A stretch of DNA of 44,266 nt from Paludibacteraceae bacterium (GCA_017551675.1 JAFZLC010000006.1:1-44266), one strand, 5' to 3'; positions 1 to 5,368 are shown, counted from the first letter of the stretch. Numbers and translations: made by a program. Notes: generated by a model from the sequence alone, not told the origin.

Positions 1-85
1 AAGGTAGTATCTCAAAGAGAAGCGGATGAGGCATAACAATTCTTTGCAAATATAAAAAAAATACGTATGCAAACAAAAACAAAGA
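1..85 (+). repeat. 85-bp direct repeat, copy A
   Basis: By eye identical to 4575-4659. It includes a CAAATATA box at 47-54 and the first codons of an MQTKTK ORF (start 67), which here stops after seven codons. It shows that the window opens inside array-type sequence. Confidence 0.9.
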
Positions 86-100
86 TATAGAGGTAAACAA

Positions 101-155
101 AAAACCATCCACCATAAGGACTATATAGAGTTGCCTTAATCGCATGGATGGTTTT
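101..155. terminator. Bidirectional hairpin terminator
   Basis: An 11-bp perfect stem (AAAACCATCCA at 101-111 with TGGATGGTTTT at 145-155) encloses an inner AAGG/CCTT pairing. The run of T beyond the stem is longer on the minus strand, so leftward termination is more likely. Confidence 0.5.
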
Positions 156-189
156 GTATGCGTTATTTGATGCAAATATAAAAAAATAT

Positions 190-378
190 ATGCAAGAAAA
201 AACAAAGAAAATATTGAAACGAAGCGCATTTGCCACTCTGGCAGTCGGTACTCTTGTGTTCGTTTTCCTTACATTCAAACGCAACGTAAAGGAAGAGGAT
301 GCAGAAAAGTACCTTAGTCCGTATTTCACAATCAAGTTTTTAAGTAATGTAAATCCCTTTATGTTAAAAACAAGATAG
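190..378 (+). CDS. Small membrane-anchored ORF, 3' end replaced by array repeat
   Basis: I do not recognise the family. From ATG 190 the protein has a basic start (MQEKTKKILKRS), one hydrophobic segment at about residues 14 to 29, then a charged stretch. The last 13 residues (FLSNVNPFMLKT plus R) come from repeat copy 1 read in its open frame, so the native C-terminus is missing. Related starts lie at 1463 and 4641. The 190 and 1463 copies differ mostly at third codon positions, which suggests real past coding. An ATG at 148 is in frame but lies within the hairpin region, so 190 is preferred. Whether the fusion is expressed is unknown. Confidence 0.45.
   Translation: MQEKTKKILKRSAFATLAVGTLVFVFLTFKRNVKEEDAEKYLSPYFTIKFLSNVNPFMLKTR
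336..371 (+). repeat. 36-bp array repeat, copy 1
   Basis: T variant (ends TTTATGTTAAAAAC). The ORF starting at 190 runs through it in the open frame and stops just after it. Confidence 0.95.
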
Positions 379-390
379 TATATTTTTTTG

Positions 391-457
391 TGTTGGGATA
401 ATATGGATAAAAAAAGCAGACATAAAGCCTGCTTCATTTTTTTTGATTAATGCTTAT
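391..457 (+). repeat. 67-bp inverted repeat, copy A (contains terminator)
   Basis: The reverse complement matches 4706-4772 with one difference that I can see. It carries the terminator at 409-444. Confidence 0.88.
409..444. terminator. Bidirectional rho-independent terminator
   Basis: Stem AAGCAG (414-419) with CTGCTT (429-434), seven A before and eight T after, so it can act on either strand. It lies just past the stop of the minus-strand DUF2442 gene. Confidence 0.65.
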
Positions 458-707
458 ATCTTTGAAAATTTCCCAACACTTGTTCTATATGTATTACTTC
501 CGGACATGAGTCCCAAGTAAACCCACCAGCCGTTAAATACCATTTTTTTCTTTCAGAAACTGGCACTTTCTTTATTGATGGGAACGCAGATATAGGCATT
601 ATTATTTCTCTTCCATCATCCAAGACAATTCCTATTTTTCCTCTAACAGGAAAAATTATCTTTTTTATTTTAGGAACTACATTCCAATATCCTTCTACCT
701 TTACCAT
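447..707 (-). CDS. DUF2442 domain protein
   Basis: 86 residues. The core (VLDDGREIIMPISAFPSI, then VSERKKWYL and FTWDSCPEVIHIEQVL) matches the DUF2442 pattern, in which a GR.I..P..WFP block is followed by an IHWP-type motif and an acidic tail. Such proteins are common near toxin-antitoxin-like DUF4160 genes and in mobile DNA; their biochemical role is not established. No DUF4160 partner is present. The gene fills cassette 1-2 on the minus strand, opposite to most plus-strand cassettes, with a terminator at its 3' end. I see no clear promoter between its start and repeat copy 2. Confidence 0.75.
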   Translation of the reverse strand: MVKVEGYWNVVPKIKKIIFPVRGKIGIVLDDGREIIMPISAFPSIKKVPVSERKKWYLTAGGFTWDSCPEVIHIEQVLGNFQRYKH

Positions 708-753
708 ATCTTACTCGTTTATAGTTAATATTCTTATATTTTCTCCATTTTTA

Positions 754-789
754 GTTTTTAAGTAATGTAAATCCCTTTATGTTAAAAAC
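754..789 (+). repeat. 36-bp array repeat, copy 2
   Basis: T variant, identical to copy 1. It lies upstream of the minus-strand DUF2442 gene. Confidence 0.95.
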
Positions 790-836
790 TAAAAGAGAAT
801 CACAAACAAAAGAACACTATATATACAATAGAAAAT

Positions 837-1013
837 ATGAAAATCGAGCTACTTTCACCTTCTAAGGGCACGCCCAGAGAACATTTGGTGACCAGTAACT
901 CGATTACGTCTGCAATATTACTAAATAAAGTTGAAAAATCCCACGAAAAAGGTGTTTTTTTGTTAGAATGCGGAGAAAAAAGGAAACTGAACGGTGTAAA
1001 TGTTTTTAAGTAA
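837..1013 (+). CDS. Hypothetical 58-residue protein ending in array repeat
   Basis: A short ORF from ATG 837 starting MKIELLSPSKGTPREHLV. It is soluble, with no membrane segment or known motif that I can recognise. The last codons and the TAA stop are bases 1 to 12 of repeat copy 3, so the repeat serves as the gene's end. It fills almost all of cassette 2-3. The cassette-filling position and natural composition support a real gene; function unknown. Confidence 0.5.
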   Translation: MKIELLSPSKGTPREHLVTSNSITSAILLNKVEKSHEKGVFLLECGEKRKLNGVNVFK

Positions 1014-1037
1014 TGTAAATCCCTTTATGTTAAAAAC
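1002..1037 (+). repeat. 36-bp array repeat, copy 3
   Basis: T variant. Its bases 10 to 12 supply the TAA stop of the 837 gene. Confidence 0.95.
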
Positions 1038-1039
1038 AC

Positions 1040-1137
1040 AAAAATAAAAAGTTGGCTGTCTAATGGTGGGCAGCTCCAATTGCTACCGAGCATAACAACC
1101 AACTCTATGTTTTCGGAAAAAGATTTCCCTAACGATG
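1040..1137 (-). ncRNA. Candidate small RNA with terminator, leftward
   Basis: On the minus strand a TATGTTTG box (1138-1145) fits the Bacteroidota -7 motif. About 90 bases on, a 9-bp stem with one mismatch (1051-1059 with 1095-1103) is followed by TTTTTATTTTT, as at a rho-independent terminator. No ORF of useful length lies between. Inference from promoter plus terminator only. Confidence 0.3.
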
Positions 1138-1184
1138 CAAACATACAAAAAAATTTGTTTTATCCAAAAGAAAATGACAAAGGA

Positions 1185-1382
1185 ATGAAAGGCACAAAAG
1201 AAAAAGCGGAATCAGACAATCGTAATATCATAGGGTTACTAAAGTTTTTAAGTAATGTAAATCCCTTTATGTTAAAAACAAAAACGGCTGAACCGAGAAG
1301 AGTTAGCAAGGTAGATAAAAGACCCCTAATATGGGAAGCAGCGAAGCACACTTCCAACGGCAATAGAAACCGTTCCAATTAG
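1185..1382 (+). CDS. Fragment ORF reading through repeat copy 4
   Basis: From ATG 1185 (after AAAGGA, a plausible ribosome site) about 20 residues (MKGTKEKAESDNRN...) lead into repeat copy 4, read as FLSNVNPFMLKT, and then about 34 residues from the next cassette before a stop. The part after the repeat overlaps the inverted arms at 1379-1432 and looks non-coding. Most likely a truncated gene start whose own C-terminus is lost. I recognise no family. Confidence 0.25.
   Translation: MKGTKEKAESDNRNIIGLLKFLSNVNPFMLKTKTAEPRRVSKVDKRPLIWEAAKHTSNGNRNRSN
1244..1279 (+). repeat. 36-bp array repeat, copy 4
   Basis: T variant. The ORF from 1185 passes through it in the open frame. Confidence 0.95.
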
Positions 1383-1432
1383 ACAAACGCATTGCCGGGG
1401 TGATTCTATTTCAATGCGTTCCATCGCTAATA
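1379..1432. other. Structured non-coding segment with nested inverted arms
   Basis: ATTAG at the left pairs with CTAAT at the right, and ACGCATTG pairs with CAATGCGT inside it, giving two stem blocks separated by unpaired bases. A minus-strand TATATTTG box (1441-1448) would read into it. The shape recalls a folded attC site, but the conserved attC core bases are not met. Could be a small RNA or terminator. Confidence 0.35.
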
Positions 1433-1462
1433 AGGCTATGCAAATATAGATAAATTTTTAAT

Positions 1463-1591
1463 ATGCAAGATAAAACAAAGAAAATATTGAAACGAAGCGC
1501 ATTCGCCACAATAGCGGCAGGTGCGCTCGTTATCGTTTTTCTGTTTTTAAGTAATGCAAATCCCTTTATGTTAAAAACAGAAAGACGTTAA
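1463..1591 (+). CDS. Truncated paralogue of the 190 ORF, fused to repeat copy 5
   Basis: 42 codons. MQDKTKKILKRSAFATIA leads into a hydrophobic stretch; then repeat copy 5 is read in frame (FLSNANPFMLKT) and the ORF stops four codons later. It matches the first 27 residues of the 190 ORF, with substitutions such as E/D, L/I, V/A and T/A, but is cut 14 codons earlier. The shared upstream CAAATATA box lies at 1441-1448. The whole hydrophobic anchor is retained, so a membrane micropeptide is possible; a dead fragment is equally possible. Confidence 0.4.
   Translation: MQDKTKKILKRSAFATIAAGALVIVFLFLSNANPFMLKTERR
1543..1578 (+). repeat. 36-bp array repeat, copy 5
   Basis: T variant with one extra change (AATGCAAAT instead of AATGTAAAT). 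The ORF from 1463 passes through it in the open frame. Confidence 0.95.
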
Positions 1592-1628
1592 ACATTCTTC
1601 GGACACCATCCGAAATGAATACGAGCAG

Positions 1629-2084
1629 ATGATTTGTGCCTTTTCTATGCGCCCACGGTATGCAACTGCACTCACACATGGGTCTAACCACCTTTCTGGT
1701 GCAAATTTAGACGAATTAAAGGAATTAAAAAAGAAATTAGACAGAAAAATAAAAGACTGGGGGAAGGCAGATTCTGTTTCTATTGATGATTTCTTTTTAT
1801 TCATAGCTATTGAATTGAAATTGAGAGCCAGCAAGAAAAATGATAATCATTTCAGTTATTATGTGTCAGTAATTGAATCTGATGGAAAAATAACATTAAG
1901 AATAAGTGACCATCATTATGATGCCAGCACGGATGATTATCATCGGTCAAAACATACAACGTCTCTTACTTTCTCAAACGAAGAAACAGAAGAATGGGAT
2001 TACTTCAAGCCGAATGAGAACACAAAGGCGATTGAGTATGTTTACTACGAAAAAGATTTGAGCAAAAACGCTTTAAGTTTTTAA
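1629..2084 (+). CDS. Hypothetical protein, 5' end truncated by repeat copy 5
   Basis: 151 residues from ATG 1629. The same frame is open back to 1575, and its codons from 1581 (KDVKHSSDTIRNE) match the homologous fragment in cassette 7-8, so the original gene began further upstream and was cut by repeat copy 5. The protein has a Lys/Glu-rich helix at about residues 27 to 45, then a beta-rich, His/Asp-rich C-terminal half. The TAA stop is bases 6 to 8 of repeat copy 6. I do not recognise the family. Start choice is uncertain because the native start is missing. Confidence 0.55.
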   Translation: MICAFSMRPRYATALTHGSNHLSGANLDELKELKKKLDRKIKDWGKADSVSIDDFFLFIAIELKLRASKKNDNHFSYYVSVIESDGKITLRISDHHYDASTDDYHRSKHTTSLTFSNEETEEWDYFKPNENTKAIEYVYYEKDLSKNALSF

Positions 2085-2112
2085 GTAATGTAAATCCCTT
2101 TATGTTAAAAAC
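2077..2112 (+). repeat. 36-bp array repeat, copy 6
   Basis: T variant. Its bases 6 to 8 supply the TAA stop of the 1629 gene. Confidence 0.95.
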
Positions 2113-2122
2113 CATATCCTGT

Positions 2123-2344
2123 TTATTTTTTAAAATTGTTGTTGAAAAAGATGGCAGTTTCAGCATCTTTTTTTATCTTTGCCACATCACTCATGCTGAG
2201 GAATACGTTTCGGGCGTTCTTGTTAGGGTCATTTGGTGCATTAACACCCTCAGAGAGTTCTCCCCAAACATTTATTGTCTCAAAATCGTCCTGCGAGTTT
2301 AAACACTCCTTTTCAACTACGACTATTTTCCCACAAGAAACCAT
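2123..2344 (-). CDS. Hypothetical 73-residue protein
   Basis: Minus-strand ORF filling cassette 6-7, starting MVSCGKIVVVEKECLN and ending in a basic tail. Composition is balanced and charged, unlike the opposing plus-strand frames, which read as shadow sequence. No signal peptide, membrane segment or known motif. Only 18 bp separate its start from repeat copy 7, so any promoter would have to lie in or beyond the repeat. Function unknown. Confidence 0.45.
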   Translation of the reverse strand: MVSCGKIVVVEKECLNSQDDFETINVWGELSEGVNAPNDPNKNARNVFLSMSDVAKIKKDAETAIFFNNNFKK

Positions 2345-2362
2345 TTTATAAAATCGGATAGA

Positions 2363-2398
2363 GTTTTTAAGTAATGTAAATCCCTTTATGCTAAAAAC
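2363..2398 (+). repeat. 36-bp array repeat, copy 7
   Basis: C variant (ends TTTATGCTAAAAAC). It truncates the minus-strand fragment in the next segment, whose frame ends at TAG inside it. Confidence 0.95.
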
Positions 2399-2651
2399 TC
2401 CAATCTTTAATTTTTTGTTCTAATTTCTTTTTTATCTCCTTTATCTCATCTATATTTGCACCAGAAAGGTGGTTAGACCCATGTGTGAGTGCAGTTGCAT
2501 ACCGTGGGCGCATAGAAAAGGCACAAATCATCTGCCCGTGTTCATTTCGGATGGTGTCCGAAGAACGTTTAACGTCTTTCTTTATAGTGATAATAAGATC
2601 ACCATCATAGCCGATACTTTCAGTGTCGGCTTTCTTTTTTGGTGCAGGCTT
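2391..2651 (-). pseudogene. Internal gene fragment homologous to the 1629 gene, cut at both ends by repeats
   Basis: Read leftward from 2651 the frame is open for about 85 codons: a stretch absent from the 1629 copy (KPAPKKKADTESIGYDGD), then sequence nearly identical to it (SSDTIRNE, ICAFSMRPRYATALTHGS, NHLSGAN), then KIKDW, where repeat copy 7 cuts it and adds S, F and a TAG stop. Bases 2400-2581 match 1579-1760 in inverted orientation. The 1629 copy holds the 3' part of the family and this one a more 5' part. No in-frame start precedes the homologous part except an internal ATG. Confidence 0.75.
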
Positions 2652-2653
2652 TT

Positions 2654-2689
2654 GTTTTTAAGTAATGTAAATCCCTTTATGCTAAAAAC
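2654..2689 (+). repeat. 36-bp array repeat, copy 8
   Basis: C variant. It bounds the 5' side of the minus-strand fragment 2391-2651. Confidence 0.95.
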
Positions 2690-3304
2690 AGAAGGATTTC
2701 TATGTTGTTCTATTCATCCTAATTACAAGATTAACAAATTACTTGTAAATAACATTGCAAGCATTCACGGAAGGAGAATAACACAATTGATTGATTGGTG
2801 TGAAAACGGGTTGTTGATAGATTCAAACATTGATAAAACAAAAAAGATACTCAGTGACTCATGTCTCAATGACTCGAAGTGTGAGTATCTTATATCCTTG
2901 TTGGACAATGCAAAACTAAATAAAAATAATGAAATGAGAAAAGAAAACAATAAAAAACTAAATGGTAACGATATGAAATTAACAAAAGACAACGTATTGG
3001 AGAAGTGGGCAGATGCAAAACTTCTCCTAAAAGACAAGAAGGAATTTATCGACTTGGCAGAGGATAGTTTTATTCCGTTTGCCAACCTTTACGATGAGTT
3101 CGATGAAGATATGAAGAAAGACTTGAAGTTTTTAAGTAATGTAAATCCCTTTATGCTAAAAACACAGAGGATATTGACCAGAACGATGTGAAAACACAAG
3201 ACAAAGTGTTCGATGCCGTGTTCAATTCCTACGGAGAGTTCATATCCAATGTACGCAACGAGATAGTGCAGTACGTATCACGCAGACTCAGCACGACAGA
3301 CTGA
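2690..3304 (+). pseudogene. Hypothetical gene split by repeat copy 9
   Basis: The 5' part (2690-3127) is open throughout; candidate starts are ATG 2934 and ATG 2973 (MKLTKDNVLEKWADAKLL). It ends ...DEFDEDMKKDLK at the repeat. Directly after the repeat another frame continues TEDIDQNDVKTQDKV...RRLSTTD and stops at 3302-3304, followed by a strong terminator. The acidic character continues across the break, so I read this as one gene interrupted by copy 9. Removing 36 bp leaves the halves out of frame by one base; removing 35 restores the frame. The 5' part shows no family I recognise; bases 2690-2930 may be a separate 5'-truncated fragment. Confidence 0.6.
3128..3163 (+). repeat. 36-bp array repeat, copy 9
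   Basis: C variant. It splits what appears to be one gene: coding sequence continues on both sides, out of frame with respect to the insertion. Confidence 0.95.
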
Positions 3305-3306
3305 TA

Positions 3307-3334
3307 GTTGGGAGACTTCGGTCTCCCGACTTTT
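3307..3334 (+). terminator. Rho-independent terminator with TTCG loop
   Basis: GTTGGGAGAC (3307-3316), loop TTCG, GTCTCCCGAC (3321-3330), then TTTT. A ten-pair stem with one wobble, just after the stop at 3304. Confidence 0.85.
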
Positions 3335-3346
3335 GAAAAAAAAGTA

Positions 3347-3354
3347 TATATTTG
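3347..3354 (+). promoter_or_regulatory. Bacteroidota -7 promoter element
   Basis: TATATTTG, fitting TAnnTTTG, 30 bp upstream of the antitoxin start at 3384. A matching -33 TTTG at the usual spacing would fall in the preceding terminator and is not seen. Confidence 0.6.
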
Positions 3355-3383
3355 CAGAGTGTTTTATTTAAATCGGAGAATAT

Positions 3384-3590
3384 ATGACAACGAATGACTT
3401 ACAAGAATTAAAATTTCCATTGAATGATGCTCAGTTAGAGATTATGAAAACGTTTGCTTTCGGTTTAAGGAAAGCAGAGTTCAATAAGTTACGCTCAATT
3501 CTTTTTAAATTTAAAGATGAAGTATTGCAAAACCGAATTGACGAGGAAGTCTCAAAAGGGAATTGGGTAAAGTTGCAAAAAGCAAAATGA
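3384..3590 (+). CDS. Probable antitoxin partner of PIN toxin
   Basis: 68 residues, charged, starting MTTNDLQELKFPLNDAQLEI. One base separates its stop from the start of the PIN-domain gene, the usual arrangement of antitoxin first, toxin second. The sequence is rich in helix-forming residues and resembles small proteins found beside PIN toxins of this group, but I see no diagnostic DNA-binding motif. A -7 element at 3347-3354 would drive both genes. The pair is the most clearly intact functional unit of the array; such pairs are common cargo in integron cassettes. The antitoxin role rests on context. Confidence 0.65.
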   Translation: MTTNDLQELKFPLNDAQLEIMKTFAFGLRKAEFNKLRSILFKFKDEVLQNRIDEEVSKGNWVKLQKAK

Positions 3591-3591
3591 T

Positions 3592-4038
3592 ATGGAAAAA
3601 GTAGTTTTAGATACCAACATTCTTTTACAGATAATACCATCCTCTTCTGATTTCCATTATATATGGTTAAAAATAAACAAAGGAGAATTGGCAGTATGCG
3701 TAACGACCGAGATACTGTATGAATATGAAGAGATATTGTCACAAAGAATGCCCAAAGAGTTGGTGTCTAAAATAATATCTTTAATATTGGATAACCCTCA
3801 CACTATTCGTGTAAGTGAATATGTAAGATGGGGTGTCGTATTATCTGATGTTGATGATAACAAGTTTGTTGATTGCGCTGTTGCGTCTGGTGCGAAGGTG
3901 CTTGTAAGTGATGATAAACATCTTCGTGTATTAAAAGAAAAGTGGAAACCGTTGGTGGATCTGAAAACATTGCAAGAATACCATAAATATCTACAAAGTA
4001 AGATAAGATCAATATCTGGTACAAGGAGAAAATTATAA
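3592..4038 (+). CDS. PIN-domain toxin (COG1569-type putative ribonuclease)
   Basis: 148 residues. The PIN fold's acidic sites are visible: VVLDTNILLQ at residues 4-13 with the first Asp, a mid-region Glu in TTEILYEYEEIL, then SDVDDNKFVDCAVAS and VLVSDDKHL, which carry the remaining metal-binding Asp residues. Length and motif order match the putative toxin component, PIN family. Such proteins are expected to cut RNA using Mg ions and to be neutralised by the co-transcribed partner at 3384. The gene ends 24 bp before repeat copy 10, and all core acidic residues look intact. Confidence 0.9.
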   Translation: MEKVVLDTNILLQIIPSSSDFHYIWLKINKGELAVCVTTEILYEYEEILSQRMPKELVSKIISLILDNPHTIRVSEYVRWGVVLSDVDDNKFVDCAVASGAKVLVSDDKHLRVLKEKWKPLVDLKTLQEYHKYLQSKIRSISGTRRKL

Positions 4039-4062
4039 GAATACTTTTCGTTCATCCGTAGT

Positions 4063-4098
4063 GTTTTTAAGTAATGTAAATCCCTTTATGCTAAAAAC
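4063..4098 (+). repeat. 36-bp array repeat, copy 10
   Basis: C variant, 24 bp after the stop of the PIN toxin gene. Confidence 0.95.
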
Positions 4099-4133
4099 GC
4101 AAGGTATTAACTAACTAAAATCAATTTTGAAAT

Positions 4134-4379
4134 ATGGAAAGTAAAAAAGAGACTATTTTTGACCACAATCCGACTGACGAAGAGTTAAAAAGGTGGGGAG
4201 GGCGAGAGACATTTGAATATTTTAATTCTAAAGGTATTGATATTCTCTCTGATGACGATTCTAACTATTATATGATCGGGATTCTTTATGCGAGCAGAGG
4301 GGACGATAAGACGGCGGAGAAGTATTTCTCAAAGATAAAGCACAAAAAAATGCTATCAACGTTAGTCGAAGATTTTTAA
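4134..4379 (+). CDS. Hypothetical protein with one TPR-like motif
   Basis: 81 residues. The N-terminal half is acidic and polar (FDHNPTDEELKRWGGRETF). The C-terminal part, YYMIGILYASRGDDKTAEKY, has the spacing of a single tetratricopeptide-like helix pair, suggesting protein binding. It occupies cassette 10-11, and its own TAA ends one base before repeat copy 11, so here the repeat is not needed as a stop. Function unknown. Confidence 0.55.
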   Translation: MESKKETIFDHNPTDEELKRWGGRETFEYFNSKGIDILSDDDSNYYMIGILYASRGDDKTAEKYFSKIKHKKMLSTLVEDF

Positions 4380-4380
4380 A

Positions 4381-4416
4381 GTTTTTAAGTAATGTAAATC
4401 CCTTTATGCTAAAAAC
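4381..4416 (+). repeat. 36-bp array repeat, copy 11
   Basis: C variant, starting one base after the stop codon of the 4134 gene. Confidence 0.95.
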
Positions 4417-4479
4417 TAAAAGAAATAACATTTATATTGTAAAAAGTGCTTCTCCTGTAAATTCAAAACAACTTGAAAA

Positions 4480-4620
4480 AAAAGAATTATTATGCGCCAA
4501 CGACCGCTAAGCTTTCGCTCTTATTGGCATCCTTGCACTACCTCAAAAATCTCTGTACCGCTCTTTGAAAAATAAAGGTAGTATCTCAAAGAGAAGCGGA
4601 TGAGGCATAACAATTCTTTG
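4480..4620 (-). other. Structured non-coding segment, possible leftward small RNA
   Basis: A minus-strand TATATTTG box (4621-4628) reads left into a region with pairing arms: CTACCT (about 4539) with AGGTAG (about 4577), CTCTTTGA with TCAAAGAG inside, then GCCAA/TTGGC near 4500-4530, and a run of T on the minus strand before repeat copy 11. No credible ORF. Its right end (4575 on) is duplicated at the left edge of the window. Confidence 0.35.
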
Positions 4621-4659
4621 CAAATATAAAAAAAATACGTATGCAAACAAAAACAAAGA
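4575..4659 (+). repeat. 85-bp direct repeat, copy B
   Basis: Identical to window bases 1-85. Here the MQTKTK frame continues for a few codons before repeat copy 12 interrupts it. Confidence 0.9.
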
Positions 4660-4709
4660 AAATATTGAAGTTTTTAAGTAATGTAAATCCCTTTATGCTA
4701 AAAACATAA
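4641..4709 (+). CDS. Micro-ORF: third truncated copy of the MQxKTKK start
   Basis: MQTKTKKILK is followed directly by repeat copy 12 in the open frame (FLSNVNPFMLKT) and a TAA. It is the same gene start as at 190 and 1463, but cut after only ten residues, before the hydrophobic segment. Probably a remnant; listed because three different cut points in one gene start are informative about how repeats meet coding sequence. Confidence 0.3.
   Translation: MQTKTKKILKFLSNVNPFMLKT
4670..4705 (+). repeat. 36-bp array repeat, copy 12
   Basis: C variant. The short ORF from 4641 passes through it in the open frame and stops directly after. Confidence 0.95.
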
Positions 4710-4772
4710 GCATTAATCAAAAAAAATGAAGCAGGCTTTATGTCTGCTTTTTTTATCCATATTGTCCCAACA
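4706..4772 (-). repeat. 67-bp inverted repeat, copy B
   Basis: Reverse complement of 391-457. It starts directly after repeat copy 12 and contains the terminator at 4719-4754. Confidence 0.88.
4719..4754. terminator. Bidirectional rho-independent terminator
   Basis: Same AAGCAG/CTGCTT stem with A and T runs as at 409-444, inverted. It would insulate the following promoter from upstream reading. Confidence 0.6.
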
Positions 4773-4785
4773 TAAAAAATTATGT

Positions 4786-4793
4786 TATATTTG
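4786..4793 (+). promoter_or_regulatory. Bacteroidota -7 promoter element
   Basis: TATATTTG, 28 bp upstream of the 4822 start. Confidence 0.6.
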
Positions 4794-4821
4794 CAACGAG
4801 AAGAACTTAAAACTTATTGCT

Positions 4822-5049
4822 ATGGCAACAAGAAACAAATACTTAACAACAGGATTCAGACCGATACCAATGCTGTTCGGTGCTGAAGGTAGAAGATTTA
4901 TGGAGAGAGCAAAGAACCCACAAAAACTTCCAAGAGAAGAAGTGGAGCGTATGAGAAAAGATGCTGAAATATTTAAAGCGGCTATCGAAAGAGGGAAAAG
5001 AATAAGAGAAGAACAAGAAAGAGCAAAGAATGGACGGATTGAAGGATAA
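4822..5049 (+). CDS. Hypothetical charged helical protein
   Basis: 75 residues starting MATRNKYLTTGFRPIPMLFG. The C-terminal half (from EEVERMRKDAEIFKAA to the end) is strongly charged and likely one long helix or coiled coil. An upstream in-frame ATG at 4726 exists, but it would translate through the terminator, and the promoter at 4786-4793 points to 4822. It overlaps the next gene (start 5030) by 20 bp, so the two are probably translated together. No family recognised. Confidence 0.55.
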   Translation: MATRNKYLTTGFRPIPMLFGAEGRRFMERAKNPQKLPREEVERMRKDAEIFKAAIERGKRIREEQERAKNGRIEG

Positions 5050-5143
5050 CTTATATATCGTTCGCTTAAAAGACGAACCGACATCTGTTTTGAAGAAATT
5101 CAAAAGCAAAGATTCGTATCTCAATCAATTTTTAGGTTTTTAA
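5030..5143 (+). CDS. Hypothetical 37-residue protein ending in repeat copy 13
   Basis: ATG 5030 lies within the end of the 4822 gene, in another frame. The product (MDGLKDNLYIVRLKDEPTSV, then a Lys-rich helix ending FLGF) is small and charged. The TAA stop is bases 6 to 8 of repeat copy 13, the same frame as for the 1629 gene. The overlap and sensible composition support a real second gene in this cassette; function unknown. Confidence 0.45.
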   Translation: MDGLKDNLYIVRLKDEPTSVLKKFKSKDSYLNQFLGF

Positions 5144-5171
5144 GTAATGTAAATCCCTTTATGCTAAAAAC
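5136..5171 (+). repeat. 36-bp array repeat, copy 13
   Basis: C variant. It supplies the stop of the 5030 gene and is followed one base later by the 135-bp duplicated segment. Confidence 0.95.
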
Positions 5172-5172
5172 G

Positions 5173-5307
5173 TGTAACTCATACATCATTCACAATCAAA
5201 CAAATACAAAAATCTTCCATCAAAAAAACTCGACCATTTCGGGCATTTTCAGAGAATTTTCCTGTGCTTTTTTGCATTTTCGTCGACCATAATAATGATA
5301 TGAATAC
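5173..5307 (-). repeat. 135-bp direct repeat, copy A, with structured extension to about 5360
   Basis: Nearly identical to 8459-8593; I see one base difference. Each copy begins one or two bases after an array repeat. Here a further stretch, 5308-5360, contains CAGCCT-TTC-AGGCTG and CCCA/TGGG pairings. From memory this resembles a family of intergenic repeats common in Bacteroidales; that is not verified. No credible ORF. Confidence 0.85.
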
Positions 5308-5368
5308 CCTACCCAGGGCGATACCCATGGGCTATATCTGTTGCAGCCTTTCAGGCTGAGAACCACCA

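Noticed and set aside
12-437. Minus-strand 141-residue ORF
   Set aside because: It runs through a terminator, repeat copy 1 and a hairpin; composition is that of AT-rich non-coding DNA.
2469-2653. Plus-strand coding start at 2469 leading into repeat copy 8
   Set aside because: This is the opposite strand of the conserved minus-strand fragment 2391-2651.
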